From positions 310,001 to 374,000 of the forward strand of contig CBDAMQ010000028.1 of the NCBI GenBank assembly GCA_965197275.1: a stretch of DNA of 64,000 nt. The letters are read 5' to 3'. Numbering within the stretch: the stretch's first letter is position 1; every line of letters starts with the position of its first letter. The translations under genes and the position numbers were made by a program. Shown here piece by piece: positions 1 through 8,542 of this stretch. Origin of the DNA: DASCOT01 sp965197275. GTDB lineage: Bacteria > Acidobacteriota > UBA890 > WLXD01. The notes under the pieces were generated by a model. That model had not been told where the DNA came from. It did no database searches and was given only the letters and a program-made list of their open reading frames with translations.

Positions 1-86
1 CCGGCCTCCCCGAGCGCCCGGGCGATGCCGCGGCCCGCCCCACGAGTGGCGCCGGCGACGAGCGCGACCCTTCCTTGCAGCGTCAT
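1..86 (-). CDS. SDR-family oxidoreductase, N-terminal fragment (runs off the window)
   Basis: Read on the minus strand from an ATG at 86, the first 28 residues give MTLQGRVALVAGATRGAGRG and continue to the window edge. The glycine-rich TxxxGxG-type turn (GATRGAGRGIA) is the NAD(P)-binding start of a short-chain dehydrogenase/reductase. Only this Rossmann N-terminus is inside the window, so substrate and subfamily cannot be given. It faces away from the plus-strand genes that follow, so the roughly 150 bases between them should hold divergent promoters. Confidence 0.7.
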   Translation of the reverse strand, partial: MTLQGRVALVAGATRGAGRGIARALGEA

Positions 87-239
87 GACGGCAGGATACG
101 CACGGGTGGCGCACTAAGCCAGTGTGCCCTCAGGCTACTCGCGCCGGTCGGCATGGTGGCCGTAATGCGGCTGGCAAACAGGAGCCAAGAGAGCTTAGAT
201 GTGCCACATACCGCTTCCCACACCTGACGGGATCAGCCC

Positions 240-665
240 ATGAAACCCGCCGCAAACATCACACTGGCAGTGCTTGCAGGTATCGTCATCGGCAGCCTGG
301 TGAATATTGGAATCATCAACGTTGGCCCATTGGTGATTCCGCTTCCCGATGGTGCTGACGTTTCAACGATGGAGAGCCTGCGCGAGAGCATGAAGTTGTT
401 TGCGCCGGCGAATTTCATTGCTCCGTTCTTGGCTCACGCACTCGGAACGCTGGCCGGTGCTTTTGTTGCCGCCAGGCTGGCTGCAAGCCATCGCGTGAAG
501 GTTGCAATCGGCACTGGCGTTTTCTTTCTGATCGGCGGCATAGCGGCGATCAGCATGATCGGGGGCCCGCTGTGGTTTAACGTCGCCGACCCACTGTTGG
601 CGTATATCCCGATGGGCTACCTCGGAGCGGTCCTCGCTGGTGCGACGCGATCACGAGCGGCATGA
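240..665 (+). CDS. Small integral membrane protein, unknown function
   Basis: A 141-residue protein with about four hydrophobic segments (near residues 5-30, 57-80, 88-108 and 115-135). The loop after the first helix holds a proline-rich VIPLPDG stretch, and the sequence ANFIAPFLAHALGTLAG precedes a small-residue helix. I do not recognise a named family; no catalytic residues stand out. It lies 40 bases upstream of the DUF1801 gene on the same strand and may be co-transcribed with it. Confidence 0.7.
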   Translation: MKPAANITLAVLAGIVIGSLVNIGIINVGPLVIPLPDGADVSTMESLRESMKLFAPANFIAPFLAHALGTLAGAFVAARLAASHRVKVAIGTGVFFLIGGIAAISMIGGPLWFNVADPLLAYIPMGYLGAVLAGATRSRAA

Positions 666-705
666 CGAGGCGTTGCACCGGAGTCACAGGCAACGCGTAG
701 GAACG

Positions 706-1104
706 ATGAATCAAGTCCTTCGGTTCTCCGGTTCGGTGAAACGGGATCCAGCCATCGAAGCGTGGATGAAGGCGCACTCGGGCGCGCTGGGAGCAATCGC
801 GAGTCATTGGTTCGACGTCATTCGCGGGCGTGGCGACGACGTTCGAGAGCTCTTGCATGACGGCCATCCGACCGCATGCTTGGCGGACGCCGCATTCGCC
901 TACGTCAACGCGTTCACGGCCCACGTCAACGTGGGGTTCTTCCGCGGTGCCGAGCTCGAGGATCCGGCGCAGTTGCTGGAAGGCACTGGCAAGTACATGC
1001 GCCATGTGAAGCTCAGGCCCGAGAGCGACGTCGATACTGCGGCGCTAACCAAGCTAGTCGATGCTGCGTACACTGATATGAAGAGATGCCTCAAGTCGGA
1101 ATAG
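706..1104 (+). CDS. DUF1801 domain protein
   Basis: About 132 residues starting MNQVLRF. The ATG at 706 was preferred to the further-upstream start because AGGA lies 5-8 bases before it and family members begin about here. The body (DPAIEAWM, then AYVNAFTAHVNVGFFRGAEL and the basic tail TDMKRCL) matches the small DUF1801/YdhG-like fold common in soil bacteria, which has no settled biochemical role. The stop overlaps or abuts the next gene, suggesting a short operon with the phosphoesterase. Confidence 0.8.
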   Translation: MNQVLRFSGSVKRDPAIEAWMKAHSGALGAIASHWFDVIRGRGDDVRELLHDGHPTACLADAAFAYVNAFTAHVNVGFFRGAELEDPAQLLEGTGKYMRHVKLRPESDVDTAALTKLVDAAYTDMKRCLKSE

Positions 1105-1127
1105 CGATCGGTACCGCGCGGCTGCGA

Positions 1128-1976
1128 ATGAAGAAGTCCCGAGCACTGTTTGGTTTGGTCGTCACACTAATTGGCCTTCTGGGGTGCTGGGCGCTGTGGC
1201 TGGAACCCGCGAGTCTGCGCATCGAGACACACTCAGTTCCGCTCGCGAATTGGCCCGAGTCGTGTGACGGACTCCGCGTCGCGCTCCTGGCCGACCTCCA
1301 CGTAGGCTCCCCGTTCAACGGACCCGCTAACCTGGAGCGGGTCGTCGAGTTGACTCGAAACGCGGAGCCAGATCTCGTTCTCCTCCTCGGGGACTTCGTG
1401 ATCGAGGGGGTCGTCGGCGGCCGCTTCGTTCCACCCGAAACGATCGCCCGAATCCTGTCGCGGCTATCCACACATCACGTCGTGTTCGCGGTACTGGGGA
1501 ATCACGACTGGTGGTTTGATGGCCCTCGCGTGCGTGCGTCGCTCGAGTCCGAAGGGATTGCTGTCCTCGATGATCTTGCGACGCAACTCGCCGGGAGTCC
1601 GTGCCAGCTGTGGGTCGCAGGCATTAGCGATTACTGGGAAGCTGCACACGATGTGGATCAGGCTCTCTCGGGAGTCCCCGAAGGAGCGCCGGTGATCGCT
1701 GCTACTCATAATCCGGACATCTTTCCCAACATACCCGGACGCGTCGCACTCACTGTTGCTGGTCATACTCACGGAGGGCAGGTGCGCCTTCCGTTACTCG
1801 GACGGCCAATCGTTCCATCCGAGTCCGGGCAGCGGTACGCGGCGGGGCACGTCCTTGAGGGGGGCCGTAGTCTCTTCGTGAGCACGGGTATCGGGACGAG
1901 TATCCTCCCGGTCAGGTTTCGTGTTCCTCCCGTGGTGGACCTTCTGGTCCTGGAGTCTGAGCCGGTTCGGAATTAG
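1128..1976 (+). CDS. Membrane-anchored metallophosphoesterase (YkuE/YaeI-like)
   Basis: Calcineurin-like phosphoesterase of about 282 residues. An N-terminal transmembrane helix (about residues 6-26) is followed by the dinuclear-metal motifs in order: ADLHVG, LLGDF, GNHDWW, an ATHNPD histidine, and the closing GHTHGG. This set is typical of the YkuE/YaeI group, of which some members cleave UDP-2,3-diacylglucosamine or other membrane pyrophosphates; the substrate here is not shown. An ATG at 1086 is also open, but it would add 14 residues before the helix and overlap DUF1801, so 1128 was chosen. Confidence 0.85.
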   Translation: MKKSRALFGLVVTLIGLLGCWALWLEPASLRIETHSVPLANWPESCDGLRVALLADLHVGSPFNGPANLERVVELTRNAEPDLVLLLGDFVIEGVVGGRFVPPETIARILSRLSTHHVVFAVLGNHDWWFDGPRVRASLESEGIAVLDDLATQLAGSPCQLWVAGISDYWEAAHDVDQALSGVPEGAPVIAATHNPDIFPNIPGRVALTVAGHTHGGQVRLPLLGRPIVPSESGQRYAAGHVLEGGRSLFVSTGIGTSILPVRFRVPPVVDLLVLESEPVRN

Positions 1977-1992
1977 GACAGACAGGCTCAGC

Positions 1993-2012
1993 AGCCGTTG
2001 CTGCCAACGGCT
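1993..2012 (+). terminator. Hairpin after the phosphoesterase gene
   Basis: A 7-bp perfect stem (AGCCGTT / AACGGCT) with a 6-base loop starts 16 bases after the stop codon, nested inside a weaker GACAG/CTGTC pairing. No U-run follows, so intrinsic termination is only a possibility. Confidence 0.3.
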
Positions 2013-2082
2013 TGCTCTGTCAGCGGAGTCGGGCTACGCGGCGGGACCAGCCTCCCTTCATACGTGAATTCTCGCCGAGGAT

Positions 2083-2126
2083 GTTGACAATGTCATCGGA
2101 GCGCTCTAAGTTGACATCGTCAACTT
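2083..2126 (+). promoter_or_regulatory. Tandem palindromes upstream of the VanZ-like gene (putative operators)
   Basis: Two palindromes 27 bases apart centre to centre: GTTGACAATGTCATC (TGACA/TGTCA arms, about 2083-2097) and a perfect one at 2108-2126 with 8-bp arms AAGTTGAC and GTCAACTT around ATC. They share the half-site TTGAC and end 27 bases before the VanZ-like start. Size and spacing suit a dimeric regulator binding twice; which regulator is unknown. Confidence 0.45.
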
Positions 2127-2153
2127 CATCGACCGAGACGGGAGACCCTCGCA

Positions 2154-2873
2154 ATGGAGTCGCAATCCCCACAAGGTCCCGGTTGGGCAACAGCACTCTT
2201 CTTCCTGGGGTTCTTCGTCATCTTCCTGATCGTGCCGTGGATCATGGCGCGCGTACGGGCGGACCGAGACCGGCATGTCGGCGAGCCCGGCTCCGACGGT
2301 GCGGTCTCTGGGCCTGTGTTCAGCTCCGATCGAGAGCGACGGCTTTGGCTCTGTCTCCTCGCTGTCCTGATGGTGATCTACTCGACCATGGGGCTGGTTC
2401 GTGAGCTGGCGCTGACACTGCGTGAGAACAATCTGCTGGGCCTGACGAGCACTGCCGTCCTGCTCCTGGCGGGGGTCGCCATCGCCGTGCGATGGGCGAA
2501 GACGCGTCCGGGCCGATACGAGATCGTGACGGCGCTCGGAGTGACGGCTGTCTGTTTGATGGCGGTGGCCAGGACGACCATTCCAGAGCGCACCCACCTG
2601 TTCGAGTACGGCCTGGTGGCCATCCTCATCTATCAGGCTCTCACCGAGCGTCGACGCAACGGCCGTCCAGTCCCGCTGCCGGCTGTTCTCGCGATGGTGG
2701 CGACCGCGCTGCTAGGCTGGCTCGACGAGGGGTTCCAGACGCTGCTTCCCGGCCGCTTCTACGACATCGACGACGTCCTGGTCAATGCCGTCTCGGGTGC
2801 GGTAGCGATCACGTCGAGCCTGTTCTTGGCGTGGGCACGGCGGTTAGACGCGCGGATACGCCGGTCTCGATAG
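2154..2873 (+). CDS. VanZ-like membrane protein
   Basis: 239 residues: an N-terminal helix (about 12-32), a polar stretch, then a four-helix core. The hallmarks of VanZ-like proteins are present: ERTHLFEYG in one helix end and LLGWLDEGFQ followed by a DIDDVLVNAVSG segment. VanZ lowers teicoplanin susceptibility in enterococci, but most bacterial homologues have no known role. A clear paralogue lies at 22,863; the two align from RERRLW through the WARR end, but this copy carries an extra N-terminal helix and linker of about 55 residues. Tandem palindromes upstream suggest dedicated control. Confidence 0.85.
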   Translation: MESQSPQGPGWATALFFLGFFVIFLIVPWIMARVRADRDRHVGEPGSDGAVSGPVFSSDRERRLWLCLLAVLMVIYSTMGLVRELALTLRENNLLGLTSTAVLLLAGVAIAVRWAKTRPGRYEIVTALGVTAVCLMAVARTTIPERTHLFEYGLVAILIYQALTERRRNGRPVPLPAVLAMVATALLGWLDEGFQTLLPGRFYDIDDVLVNAVSGAVAITSSLFLAWARRLDARIRRSR

Positions 2874-2953
2874 GACGGCGATTCGTCGGACGGCTAGCGC
2901 GCCGCGTCCGCGACGGGAGTCCCGCCGTCGCTCTCTAATGGTCCGAGAGGGAG

Positions 2954-2959
2954 TAGGCT
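2954..2959 (+). promoter_or_regulatory. Putative -10 box TAGGCT upstream of the cytochrome b gene
   Basis: TAGGCT followed by AG, 30 bases before the start codon. The same TAGGCTAG string is found just before the genes at 43,586 and 49,206, so it may be a GC-rich -10 element. No convincing -35 box was seen. Confidence 0.3.
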
Positions 2960-2989
2960 AGGGGGCGACCACCGACGCCTGTTTCGGAG

Positions 2990-3730
2990 ATGCTATTGCC
3001 TTCGGACCGCCACACTCGCTGGGTCAGGATTACGCACTGGGTGATTGCTGCGAGCTTCGTGACGCTGGCCTTCACCGGATTCGTCATTCTGAGGACCCAT
3101 CCGCGGCTCTATTGGGGCGAGGTTGGAAACGACCTGACGCCGGCGCTGCTCGAATTGCCCATCAGTCGGAACCACCAGCATGGCGGCTGGATTGACGCCC
3201 GGCCATTTTCCGAAGGCGCCGATGCGCCTATTAGCGCCGAGCGGACGTACCCGATCCTCAACCAGAACAGCTGGGGGCGCAGCCTGCATTTCCTCGCCGC
3301 CTGGTTCCTAGTGGCCACAGGCGGCGTCTACCTTCTCGCCGGGATCGTGTCGGGTCACATCAAGCGGCACCTGGCGCCGCGATCCGGCGAGCTCACGCCG
3401 CGGTTGTTGTGGCAGGACCTGGGTCGCCATGTGCGTCGACAGATCCGATCCCCCACCGGCGGGCCGCAGTACGGTCTGTTGCAGAAGTGCGCCTACCTCG
3501 GTGTCGTCGTGGTGGGAATGCCGCTGACGGTTCTCACCGGGCTGGCGATGTCGCCGGCCGTGACCGCCGCCTATCCATTTCTGTCCAGTATGTTCGGGGG
3601 GTTCCAGTCTGCTCGAACGATCCACTTCTTCCTATTCGCCGCGCTCGTTCTCTTTATGGTCGGCCACGTGCTGATGGTCGTCCTGTCCGGCTTCCGCCGG
3701 CAGATTCGCGCCATGACAATCGGGGAGTAG
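2990..3730 (+). CDS. Cytochrome b561/b6-type membrane haem protein
   Basis: 246 residues with four main transmembrane segments. Candidate haem-ligand histidines are in the first helix (RITHW), in LHFLAAWF, in RTIHFFLF and in VGHVLMV, the pattern of cytochrome b561/Ni-Fe hydrogenase cytochrome b subunits. The gene ends one base before the Tat-exported molybdopterin oxidoreductase, so the pair very likely forms a membrane electron-transfer complex in which this subunit carries electrons between the quinone pool and the periplasmic partner. A TTG two codons in has a better-spaced GGAG and is an alternative start. Confidence 0.85.
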   Translation: MLLPSDRHTRWVRITHWVIAASFVTLAFTGFVILRTHPRLYWGEVGNDLTPALLELPISRNHQHGGWIDARPFSEGADAPISAERTYPILNQNSWGRSLHFLAAWFLVATGGVYLLAGIVSGHIKRHLAPRSGELTPRLLWQDLGRHVRRQIRSPTGGPQYGLLQKCAYLGVVVVGMPLTVLTGLAMSPAVTAAYPFLSSMFGGFQSARTIHFFLFAALVLFMVGHVLMVVLSGFRRQIRAMTIGE

Positions 3731-3731
3731 C

Positions 3732-4502
3732 ATGAAAGACGACACCCTCATCACGCGCCGTCGCGCACTCCTCACCGGACTCAGCTCGGCCGCTGGACTC
3801 GTGCTGACCGGTTGCTCGGGCGAGCTGCCTCCCACCTACGGCAACCTCCTGCGGATGGGCGACGTGTTGACCTACAAAGCGCATCGCCTGCTGCTTCCCG
3901 GCATGTCGATGGCCCGGGAATACACCCACGCCGACATCTCCTCGTCGCCCGCTATCGGCACGACGAATCCGGGTGACCCGAGCCGGTCCATTTTTGATCC
4001 CGAGAGCGGGCCGATCTACGACCGCCTGCGACACGGTGGTTTTGCCGACTGGCGCCTGATGGTCGAGGGCAGCGTGGCCCGGCCGCGAGCGTTCTCCCTC
4101 GAAGACTTGAAGCAGTTCCCCTCACGCACACAGATCACGAGGCACACGTGCGAGGAAGGCTGGTCCGCCATCGCCGAGTGGACCGGGGTGCCGTTGCGTC
4201 AGGTGCTGGAAGCGACGGGAATCCTCCCCAGCGCTCGCTTCGTCCAGTTCTACACCTACGACGCCTTTGCCGACGGCATCGACATGCTCGACGCCCTTCA
4301 CCCGCAAACGATCCTGGCCTACGGGATGAACGGCCGCGACCTGCCCGTTCCCCATGGGGCGCCGGTGCGCGTCCGGGTGGAGAAGCAGATGGGCTACAAG
4401 AGCATGAAGTTCCTGCGACGGATCGTCGTCACCGACCACTTCGACGATATGGGCGACCGCGGACTCCTGCAGAGTGGGTGGTCGTGGTACGCGGGGATCT
4501 GA
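3732..4502 (+). CDS. Tat-exported molybdopterin-dependent oxidoreductase (SUOX/MsrP-like)
   Basis: 256 residues. The N-terminus has a twin-arginine signal (ITRRRALL) running into a lipobox LTGC at Cys28, so the enzyme is probably exported folded and then lipid-anchored. The SUOX fold follows: WRLMVEG, the molybdenum-ligand cysteine in RHTCEEGWS (about Cys140), WTGVPL, and the C-terminal HGAPVRVRV and QMGYKSMKF segments. This matches the YedY/MsrP branch, whose best-known member reduces methionine sulfoxide in the periplasm. The partner here is a b561-type cytochrome rather than an obvious MsrQ, so the physiological substrate is open. Confidence 0.88.
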   Translation: MKDDTLITRRRALLTGLSSAAGLVLTGCSGELPPTYGNLLRMGDVLTYKAHRLLLPGMSMAREYTHADISSSPAIGTTNPGDPSRSIFDPESGPIYDRLRHGGFADWRLMVEGSVARPRAFSLEDLKQFPSRTQITRHTCEEGWSAIAEWTGVPLRQVLEATGILPSARFVQFYTYDAFADGIDMLDALHPQTILAYGMNGRDLPVPHGAPVRVRVEKQMGYKSMKFLRRIVVTDHFDDMGDRGLLQSGWSWYAGI

Positions 4503-4573
4503 GCGGCTCCCAGTATCCGGCTAACATGCGGTAGCAGTCGACGAGGTGTGTAGCGGCGGCCGCCGACTCGGTC

Positions 4574-6172
4574 TTACGGGCGGCCATCCGAGGTCGGTAA
4601 CCCTTCCATCGCGTCGGTCACCCGGATGAGCTCGACGAGGACCTCGGCCATCGTCCTGACCTTCGGGTATTCGACGCGATCGGCGTCGTCGGACGGTTGA
4701 TGGTAGTCGCCTCCTCCTCCGTAGAAGTAGATCGTCGGCACCCCGCGCAGGAAGAAGTGGGCGTGGTCGGCCCGGCGGAAACGGTACTCGGGAGTTTCGA
4801 AGCGGCGCTCGTAGTCGAAATCGACCCCGCCATGTCGCTGCCGGGTTGCCCGCACGAGCGTTTCGATGTCGTCGGAATGGCGCCCGGCGACGCGGAACTC
4901 GTAGTCACCGCCGCTGCGGCGGCGCTTGCCGACCATCTCCAGGTTGATGTTCAGAGCAAGCCGCGAGCGTTCGACCGGCGGGTTGTCCACGAAGTGCTCG
5001 GCGCCGAGTAGCCCGATCTCCTCGGCGCTGGTGAACAGCACCGCGAGCGCGCGTCTCGCCGGCGCCTCGGCGAGCACGCGCGTTGTCTCCAGCAGCGCGA
5101 CCACCGATGCGCCGTTGTCGTTGGCGCTGTTGAGCACCACGCCGTCGGCCTGAGTGCCCTGACCGTCGAGGTGCGCCATGAGCACGATGATCTCGTCGTC
5201 GAGCGCCGCGTCGCTGCCCGGTATCAGTGCACCCACATTATGTGTCTCGAGCCTGTCGGTGCCGTTCAGCTCGAGGTCGAACTGCAAGGTCACACCGCGG
5301 AGCGGGAAGGGCGGGAGGCCCGAGTCCACGTTCGGGTCGCCCAGCTGCCCCGCGAAGAGCCGGCTCGTTCCCCGGCGGCTGAGCGCCACGGCGATCGACA
5401 CGAAGGGCTCGTGCACGGGCGGCGTCGAGCTCTGGCTCGTGAGCTGGTTCGCGTCCTGCATGAACGCGTCCCAGAAGGGCGGGGCTGCCGGTCCCGGGAT
5501 GGCGATCGCGCACACCGCTCCCTGTCGAGCGGCATTCCCGACGCGCCGGATGAGGCCCTCGTTTCCCGCCGGGTTGCGGGTGCGAAGGTCGGACGGCGCC
5601 CCCCGGAGCATGATCGCCGGCAGGTCGAAGAGGATCACCACACACGCCCCTTCGAGATCGAGCCCCGCCAGCTCGTCGTAGCCGAGGTCCGGCTCGACCA
5701 CCCCGGCGCCGACGTACACGAGAGGTAGCGTTCCGTACCAAGCCTCGTTGGCGGTCACGAAGGCCACCTGCAGGTCGCGAAGCAGCCGCAGCTCGAAACG
5801 CTCGCCGGGACGTTCGATAACGATCGAACCGGTCGGCGCCACATTCCAACTCGCCAGGCCGAACGGCTGACGATACGACCGAGCCTCGTATCCGGCGGCG
5901 GGAAACAGCGGCTCGAGCCCGTAGCGGGTGAGCTCGGCCTCGACGAAGGTGGCAGCCGCGTCGTAGCCAGCGTAGCCGGCAGCGCGCCCGCCCAGCTCAT
6001 CGGAAGCGAGGTAGCGCAGATGCTCCCGCATAGCGTCGACGGAAACGTCGGGTCGTGTCGAAGCTCCGGCAGGAGGTGGAATGACCCTATCCTGGGCAGG
6101 GCCTAGCCACGCCCACAACAAGAATCCCGCGCCGAGCACCATCGCGGCGAGAAGGGAAGTGGCGATCCTCAA
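4574..6172 (-). CDS. Secreted M28-family aminopeptidase with PA-like insert
   Basis: A zinc-dependent M28 peptidase. After an N-terminal membrane or signal helix comes the M28 entry region (MREHLRYLASDELGGR), a PA-like insert (residues about 150-330, counted from the start used), and the catalytic core: MAHLDGQG, NSANDNGASVV, TSAEEIGLLGAEHF, LNINLEMVG and a late YFYGGGGDYHQPSDD segment. Those give the expected zinc-binding His/Asp/Glu/Asp/His set. The reading frame is open to 6361 but its first 63 residues are unlike any signal, so the TTG at 6172 just before the hydrophobic helix was preferred. It likely degrades peptides outside the cytoplasm. Confidence 0.85.
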   Translation of the reverse strand: MRIATSLLAAMVLGAGFLLWAWLGPAQDRVIPPPAGASTRPDVSVDAMREHLRYLASDELGGRAAGYAGYDAAATFVEAELTRYGLEPLFPAAGYEARSYRQPFGLASWNVAPTGSIVIERPGERFELRLLRDLQVAFVTANEAWYGTLPLVYVGAGVVEPDLGYDELAGLDLEGACVVILFDLPAIMLRGAPSDLRTRNPAGNEGLIRRVGNAARQGAVCAIAIPGPAAPPFWDAFMQDANQLTSQSSTPPVHEPFVSIAVALSRRGTSRLFAGQLGDPNVDSGLPPFPLRGVTLQFDLELNGTDRLETHNVGALIPGSDAALDDEIIVLMAHLDGQGTQADGVVLNSANDNGASVVALLETTRVLAEAPARRALAVLFTSAEEIGLLGAEHFVDNPPVERSRLALNINLEMVGKRRRSGGDYEFRVAGRHSDDIETLVRATRQRHGGVDFDYERRFETPEYRFRRADHAHFFLRGVPTIYFYGGGGDYHQPSDDADRVEYPKVRTMAEVLVELIRVTDAMEGLPTSDGRP

Positions 6173-6359
6173 GTCAGGGTCGCTCGATGTGCGAGAATTG
6201 AAGGCTGCCGGCGCAGCACATTCGCGCCGACCCGGCACTTGCCCACTGTACGGCCCGGATGCTCGGAAGTTTCGCGAGTGCCTGTATGAAGCGACTGTGC
6301 ATTGCGAGTCTGACGAAATAGTCCTGAGTTTCTGAAACCCGTGTCCAATACTGTGCGTC

Positions 6360-6370
6360 ACATAGTATGT
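6360..6370. promoter_or_regulatory. Small palindrome between divergent genes
   Basis: ACATA-G-TATGT, 5-bp arms with one central base, in the AT-rich stretch between the M28 peptidase (minus strand) and the beta-propeller lipoprotein (plus strand). It could be a shared operator, but short palindromes of this size arise by chance. Confidence 0.25.
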
Positions 6371-6416
6371 CTATCGTAACTTAAGAGCGGCGCCTTGCCG
6401 TCAGGAGAACTCGATA

Positions 6417-7361
6417 GTGGACGCAGAAACCAGGATTCCGTCGTGGATACGAGGTGCGGTCGTGCTAAGCCTGACGGGAGCCGCGGCGTGCCAAGCCGGG
6501 AGCCCGGAGTTGCCGCCCGACGGGCAGCACCGCGTCGAGACGGTGTCGTTGTCGGCTGAGCTCGAGTCTCTCGGCGGGATCGGCGGAGTCTCCGTCGATC
6601 CCGAAGGCAGCGTCATCCTCGCTAACTTCAACAAGTACGTGTGGAGGATCTCAGCCGAAGGCGACGTCCAAATCCTGGCCGACGATTTCACCGCGGCTTC
6701 CGGCAACACGGTCTTGCGTAGCGGCGGCATCCTTCAAGCAGACTTCGAAAAACAGTCCATCCGGAGGGTCGATGCTGCCGAGGGCGCTGGAGACGTCTTC
6801 TCCGATAGCGGACTGGATGGACCTGTAGGACTCGAAGAAGGTGCCGCTGGCGAGATCTACGTTGCGAACTTCTCGGGAGGCTATATCGCGCGCGTTCCGG
6901 CCATGGGTGGTCCGGCTGAGATGTTCGCACGCCACGACCGCATGACGAATCCGAACTCGATCGTCCGTGCATCGTCGGGCGATTTCTACGTCGCCGACCT
7001 ACGGACGCCCATTCTGTTCAAGATCTCTGCCCCGGGCGAGGTGACGGAGTTCGTTACCCTGCCGGGACAGGCGAACGGGCACTTGACGATCGCCGACGGA
7101 GCCTTGTACGTGACACAAATGGTGGATCATCGAGTCCTGAGGGTCGAGTTTGATGGCTCGTTTCGAGCTGCCGCAGGTACAGGTTCTCGTGGCTTCGGGG
7201 ACAGTGCGGATGGCGTAGCAACGGTTTCGTATCCGAACGGAATCGCGGCGGATCCAGGCGGGAGCTTTCTATACTTCAACAACCATCGGGGCGTCATGAG
7301 AGGCGGGGAGCCCGGGGTCATCCTTCTCCGACGTCTACACCTCGATCCGTCCGATAGTTAG
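6417..7361 (+). CDS. NHL/SMP-30-like beta-propeller lipoprotein
   Basis: 314 residues from a GTG start preceded by AGGAGA. A signal helix leads to a lipobox-like GAAAC (Cys about 25), so a lipoprotein is likely. The body consists of propeller blades with repeated motifs such as GGVSVDPEGSVILANF, GPVGLEEGAAGEIYVANF and PNGIAADPGGSFLYF, the pattern of NHL/strictosidine-synthase-like propellers. These bind ligands or act as lactonases; no lactonase metal site can be assigned. It is divergent from the M28 peptidase and probably acts at the outer or cytoplasmic membrane surface. Confidence 0.75.
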   Translation: MDAETRIPSWIRGAVVLSLTGAAACQAGSPELPPDGQHRVETVSLSAELESLGGIGGVSVDPEGSVILANFNKYVWRISAEGDVQILADDFTAASGNTVLRSGGILQADFEKQSIRRVDAAEGAGDVFSDSGLDGPVGLEEGAAGEIYVANFSGGYIARVPAMGGPAEMFARHDRMTNPNSIVRASSGDFYVADLRTPILFKISAPGEVTEFVTLPGQANGHLTIADGALYVTQMVDHRVLRVEFDGSFRAAAGTGSRGFGDSADGVATVSYPNGIAADPGGSFLYFNNHRGVMRGGEPGVILLRRLHLDPSDS

Positions 7362-7551
7362 CGCTGCCTCGGGGGATCTTTCATATGTGGGGCGTGGCGG
7401 GGATTCGGGGCGCCAGCGGTCCCCGTAGTCGAGAGAACCCCGCGGACCGTCATCAACCCATGCCAGCAGCTCATCGGGGCATAACATTGGATCACCGAGT
7501 GAGGAGTCCCATGCGTGGCCAAGAGGTGCTCGACGCCGACAGGAGGAGTTC

Positions 7552-8022
7552 ATGAAGCAGGCCTTGGCAATTGCAGCTCTATGCATCGGACTATCTGGTT
7601 CGTCATTCTCGGCTCCAGTCTCTCAAGAGGGGGGAGCGTTGTCCGCCAGCGGAACATTCGAAGTAGACCTGACACCACAAGAAGATGTCGGATTTGCAGC
7701 CGGCCGGATGCTCATCCAGAAGACCTATCTGGGAGACATAACGGGCTCCGGCATCGGTCAGATGATCAGCAAGCGAACGGAGAATGGAACCGCCGTCTAC
7801 TACGCGGTTGAGGAATTCTCCGGCTCGCTCAACGGCAAGAGCGGCGGCTTCACGCTTGTTGACAGTGGCTACATGAACGAGGAATCTCAGTCGCTAGAGG
7901 TCACGATTCTCGAGGGTTCAGGCACTGGTGAGCTTGAAGCCATAACCGGCTCCATGCGTATCATCCAAGATGCGGATGGGCATGAGTATGAGCTCACATA
8001 CGAGCTACAGGACACAGCGTGA
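7552..8022 (+). CDS. Secreted DUF3224 domain protein
   Basis: 156 residues behind a strong AGGAGG Shine-Dalgarno sequence 5 bases before the ATG. An N-terminal signal peptide (about 20 residues, ending near SFSAP) is followed by the DUF3224 beta-barrel signatures SGTFEVDLTPQ, DITGSGIGQM, AVEEFSGSLNGKSGGF and GSGTGELEAITGSM. The fold is allene-oxide-cyclase-like; no enzymatic activity is established for the family. Cytoplasmic relatives are common; this copy carries an export signal. Confidence 0.85.
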   Translation: MKQALAIAALCIGLSGSSFSAPVSQEGGALSASGTFEVDLTPQEDVGFAAGRMLIQKTYLGDITGSGIGQMISKRTENGTAVYYAVEEFSGSLNGKSGGFTLVDSGYMNEESQSLEVTILEGSGTGELEAITGSMRIIQDADGHEYELTYELQDTA

Positions 8023-8055
8023 ACTAGCCCTATACAGCGTGCCTGGGGGCGAATC

Positions 8056-8517
8056 ATGATTCGGAAGTACGAACCGGCGGACTGCGAGGACTTGCTCGAT
8101 GTATGGGCTCGGGCTTCGGCCTTGGCGCATCCGTTTCTCAGTGAGGACTTCCTGGAACAGGAACGCCACAATATTCCCAACGTGTATCTGCCCAAAGCAG
8201 AGACCTGGGTCTGGGAGTCTGATGGGCACGTCGTCGGTTTTATTGCGCTCCTCGGGAACGAGGTCGGGGCTGTTTTCGTCGATCCAGGATTCCACCGATC
8301 CGGGATCGGGCGGGCGCTCATGGACCGAGCGCGAGACCTGCGAGGAGAGCTCGAGGTCGAGGTCTTCGAGCGGAACCTGCTGGGCAGAGAGTTCTACGCC
8401 GGACTCGGCTTCGAGCTCATGCATCAGAAGGTCCACGATCAGACTGGCTTCGAGATCATGCGGCTCCGACTGGCAGCCAACAACCCGGTGCCGCCGACCG
8501 GCTGCGCCGGCAGCTGA
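8056..8517 (+). CDS. GNAT-family N-acetyltransferase
   Basis: 153 residues with the GNAT core: a start of the IRKYEPADCEDLLDVW type, the AVFVDPGFHRSGIGRALM acetyl-CoA pyrophosphate loop (R/Q-x-x-G-x-G/A as HRSGIG), and the closing YAGLGFELMHQ strand. It resembles YjaB/YafP-type acetyltransferases. The acceptor is unknown. It lies 33 bases after the DUF3224 gene and 25 before the DUF1697 gene, so the three may be one transcript. Confidence 0.85.
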   Translation: MIRKYEPADCEDLLDVWARASALAHPFLSEDFLEQERHNIPNVYLPKAETWVWESDGHVVGFIALLGNEVGAVFVDPGFHRSGIGRALMDRARDLRGELEVEVFERNLLGREFYAGLGFELMHQKVHDQTGFEIMRLRLAANNPVPPTGCAGS

Positions 8518-8542
8518 ATTGAACCGGTAGGCGGCACGAGGA

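Noticed and set aside
7335..7586. Minus-strand frame overlapping the propeller gene end and the DUF3224 start
   Set aside because: Covers the strong ribosome-binding site of the DUF3224 gene, has no recognisable motif and no ribosome-binding site of its own.
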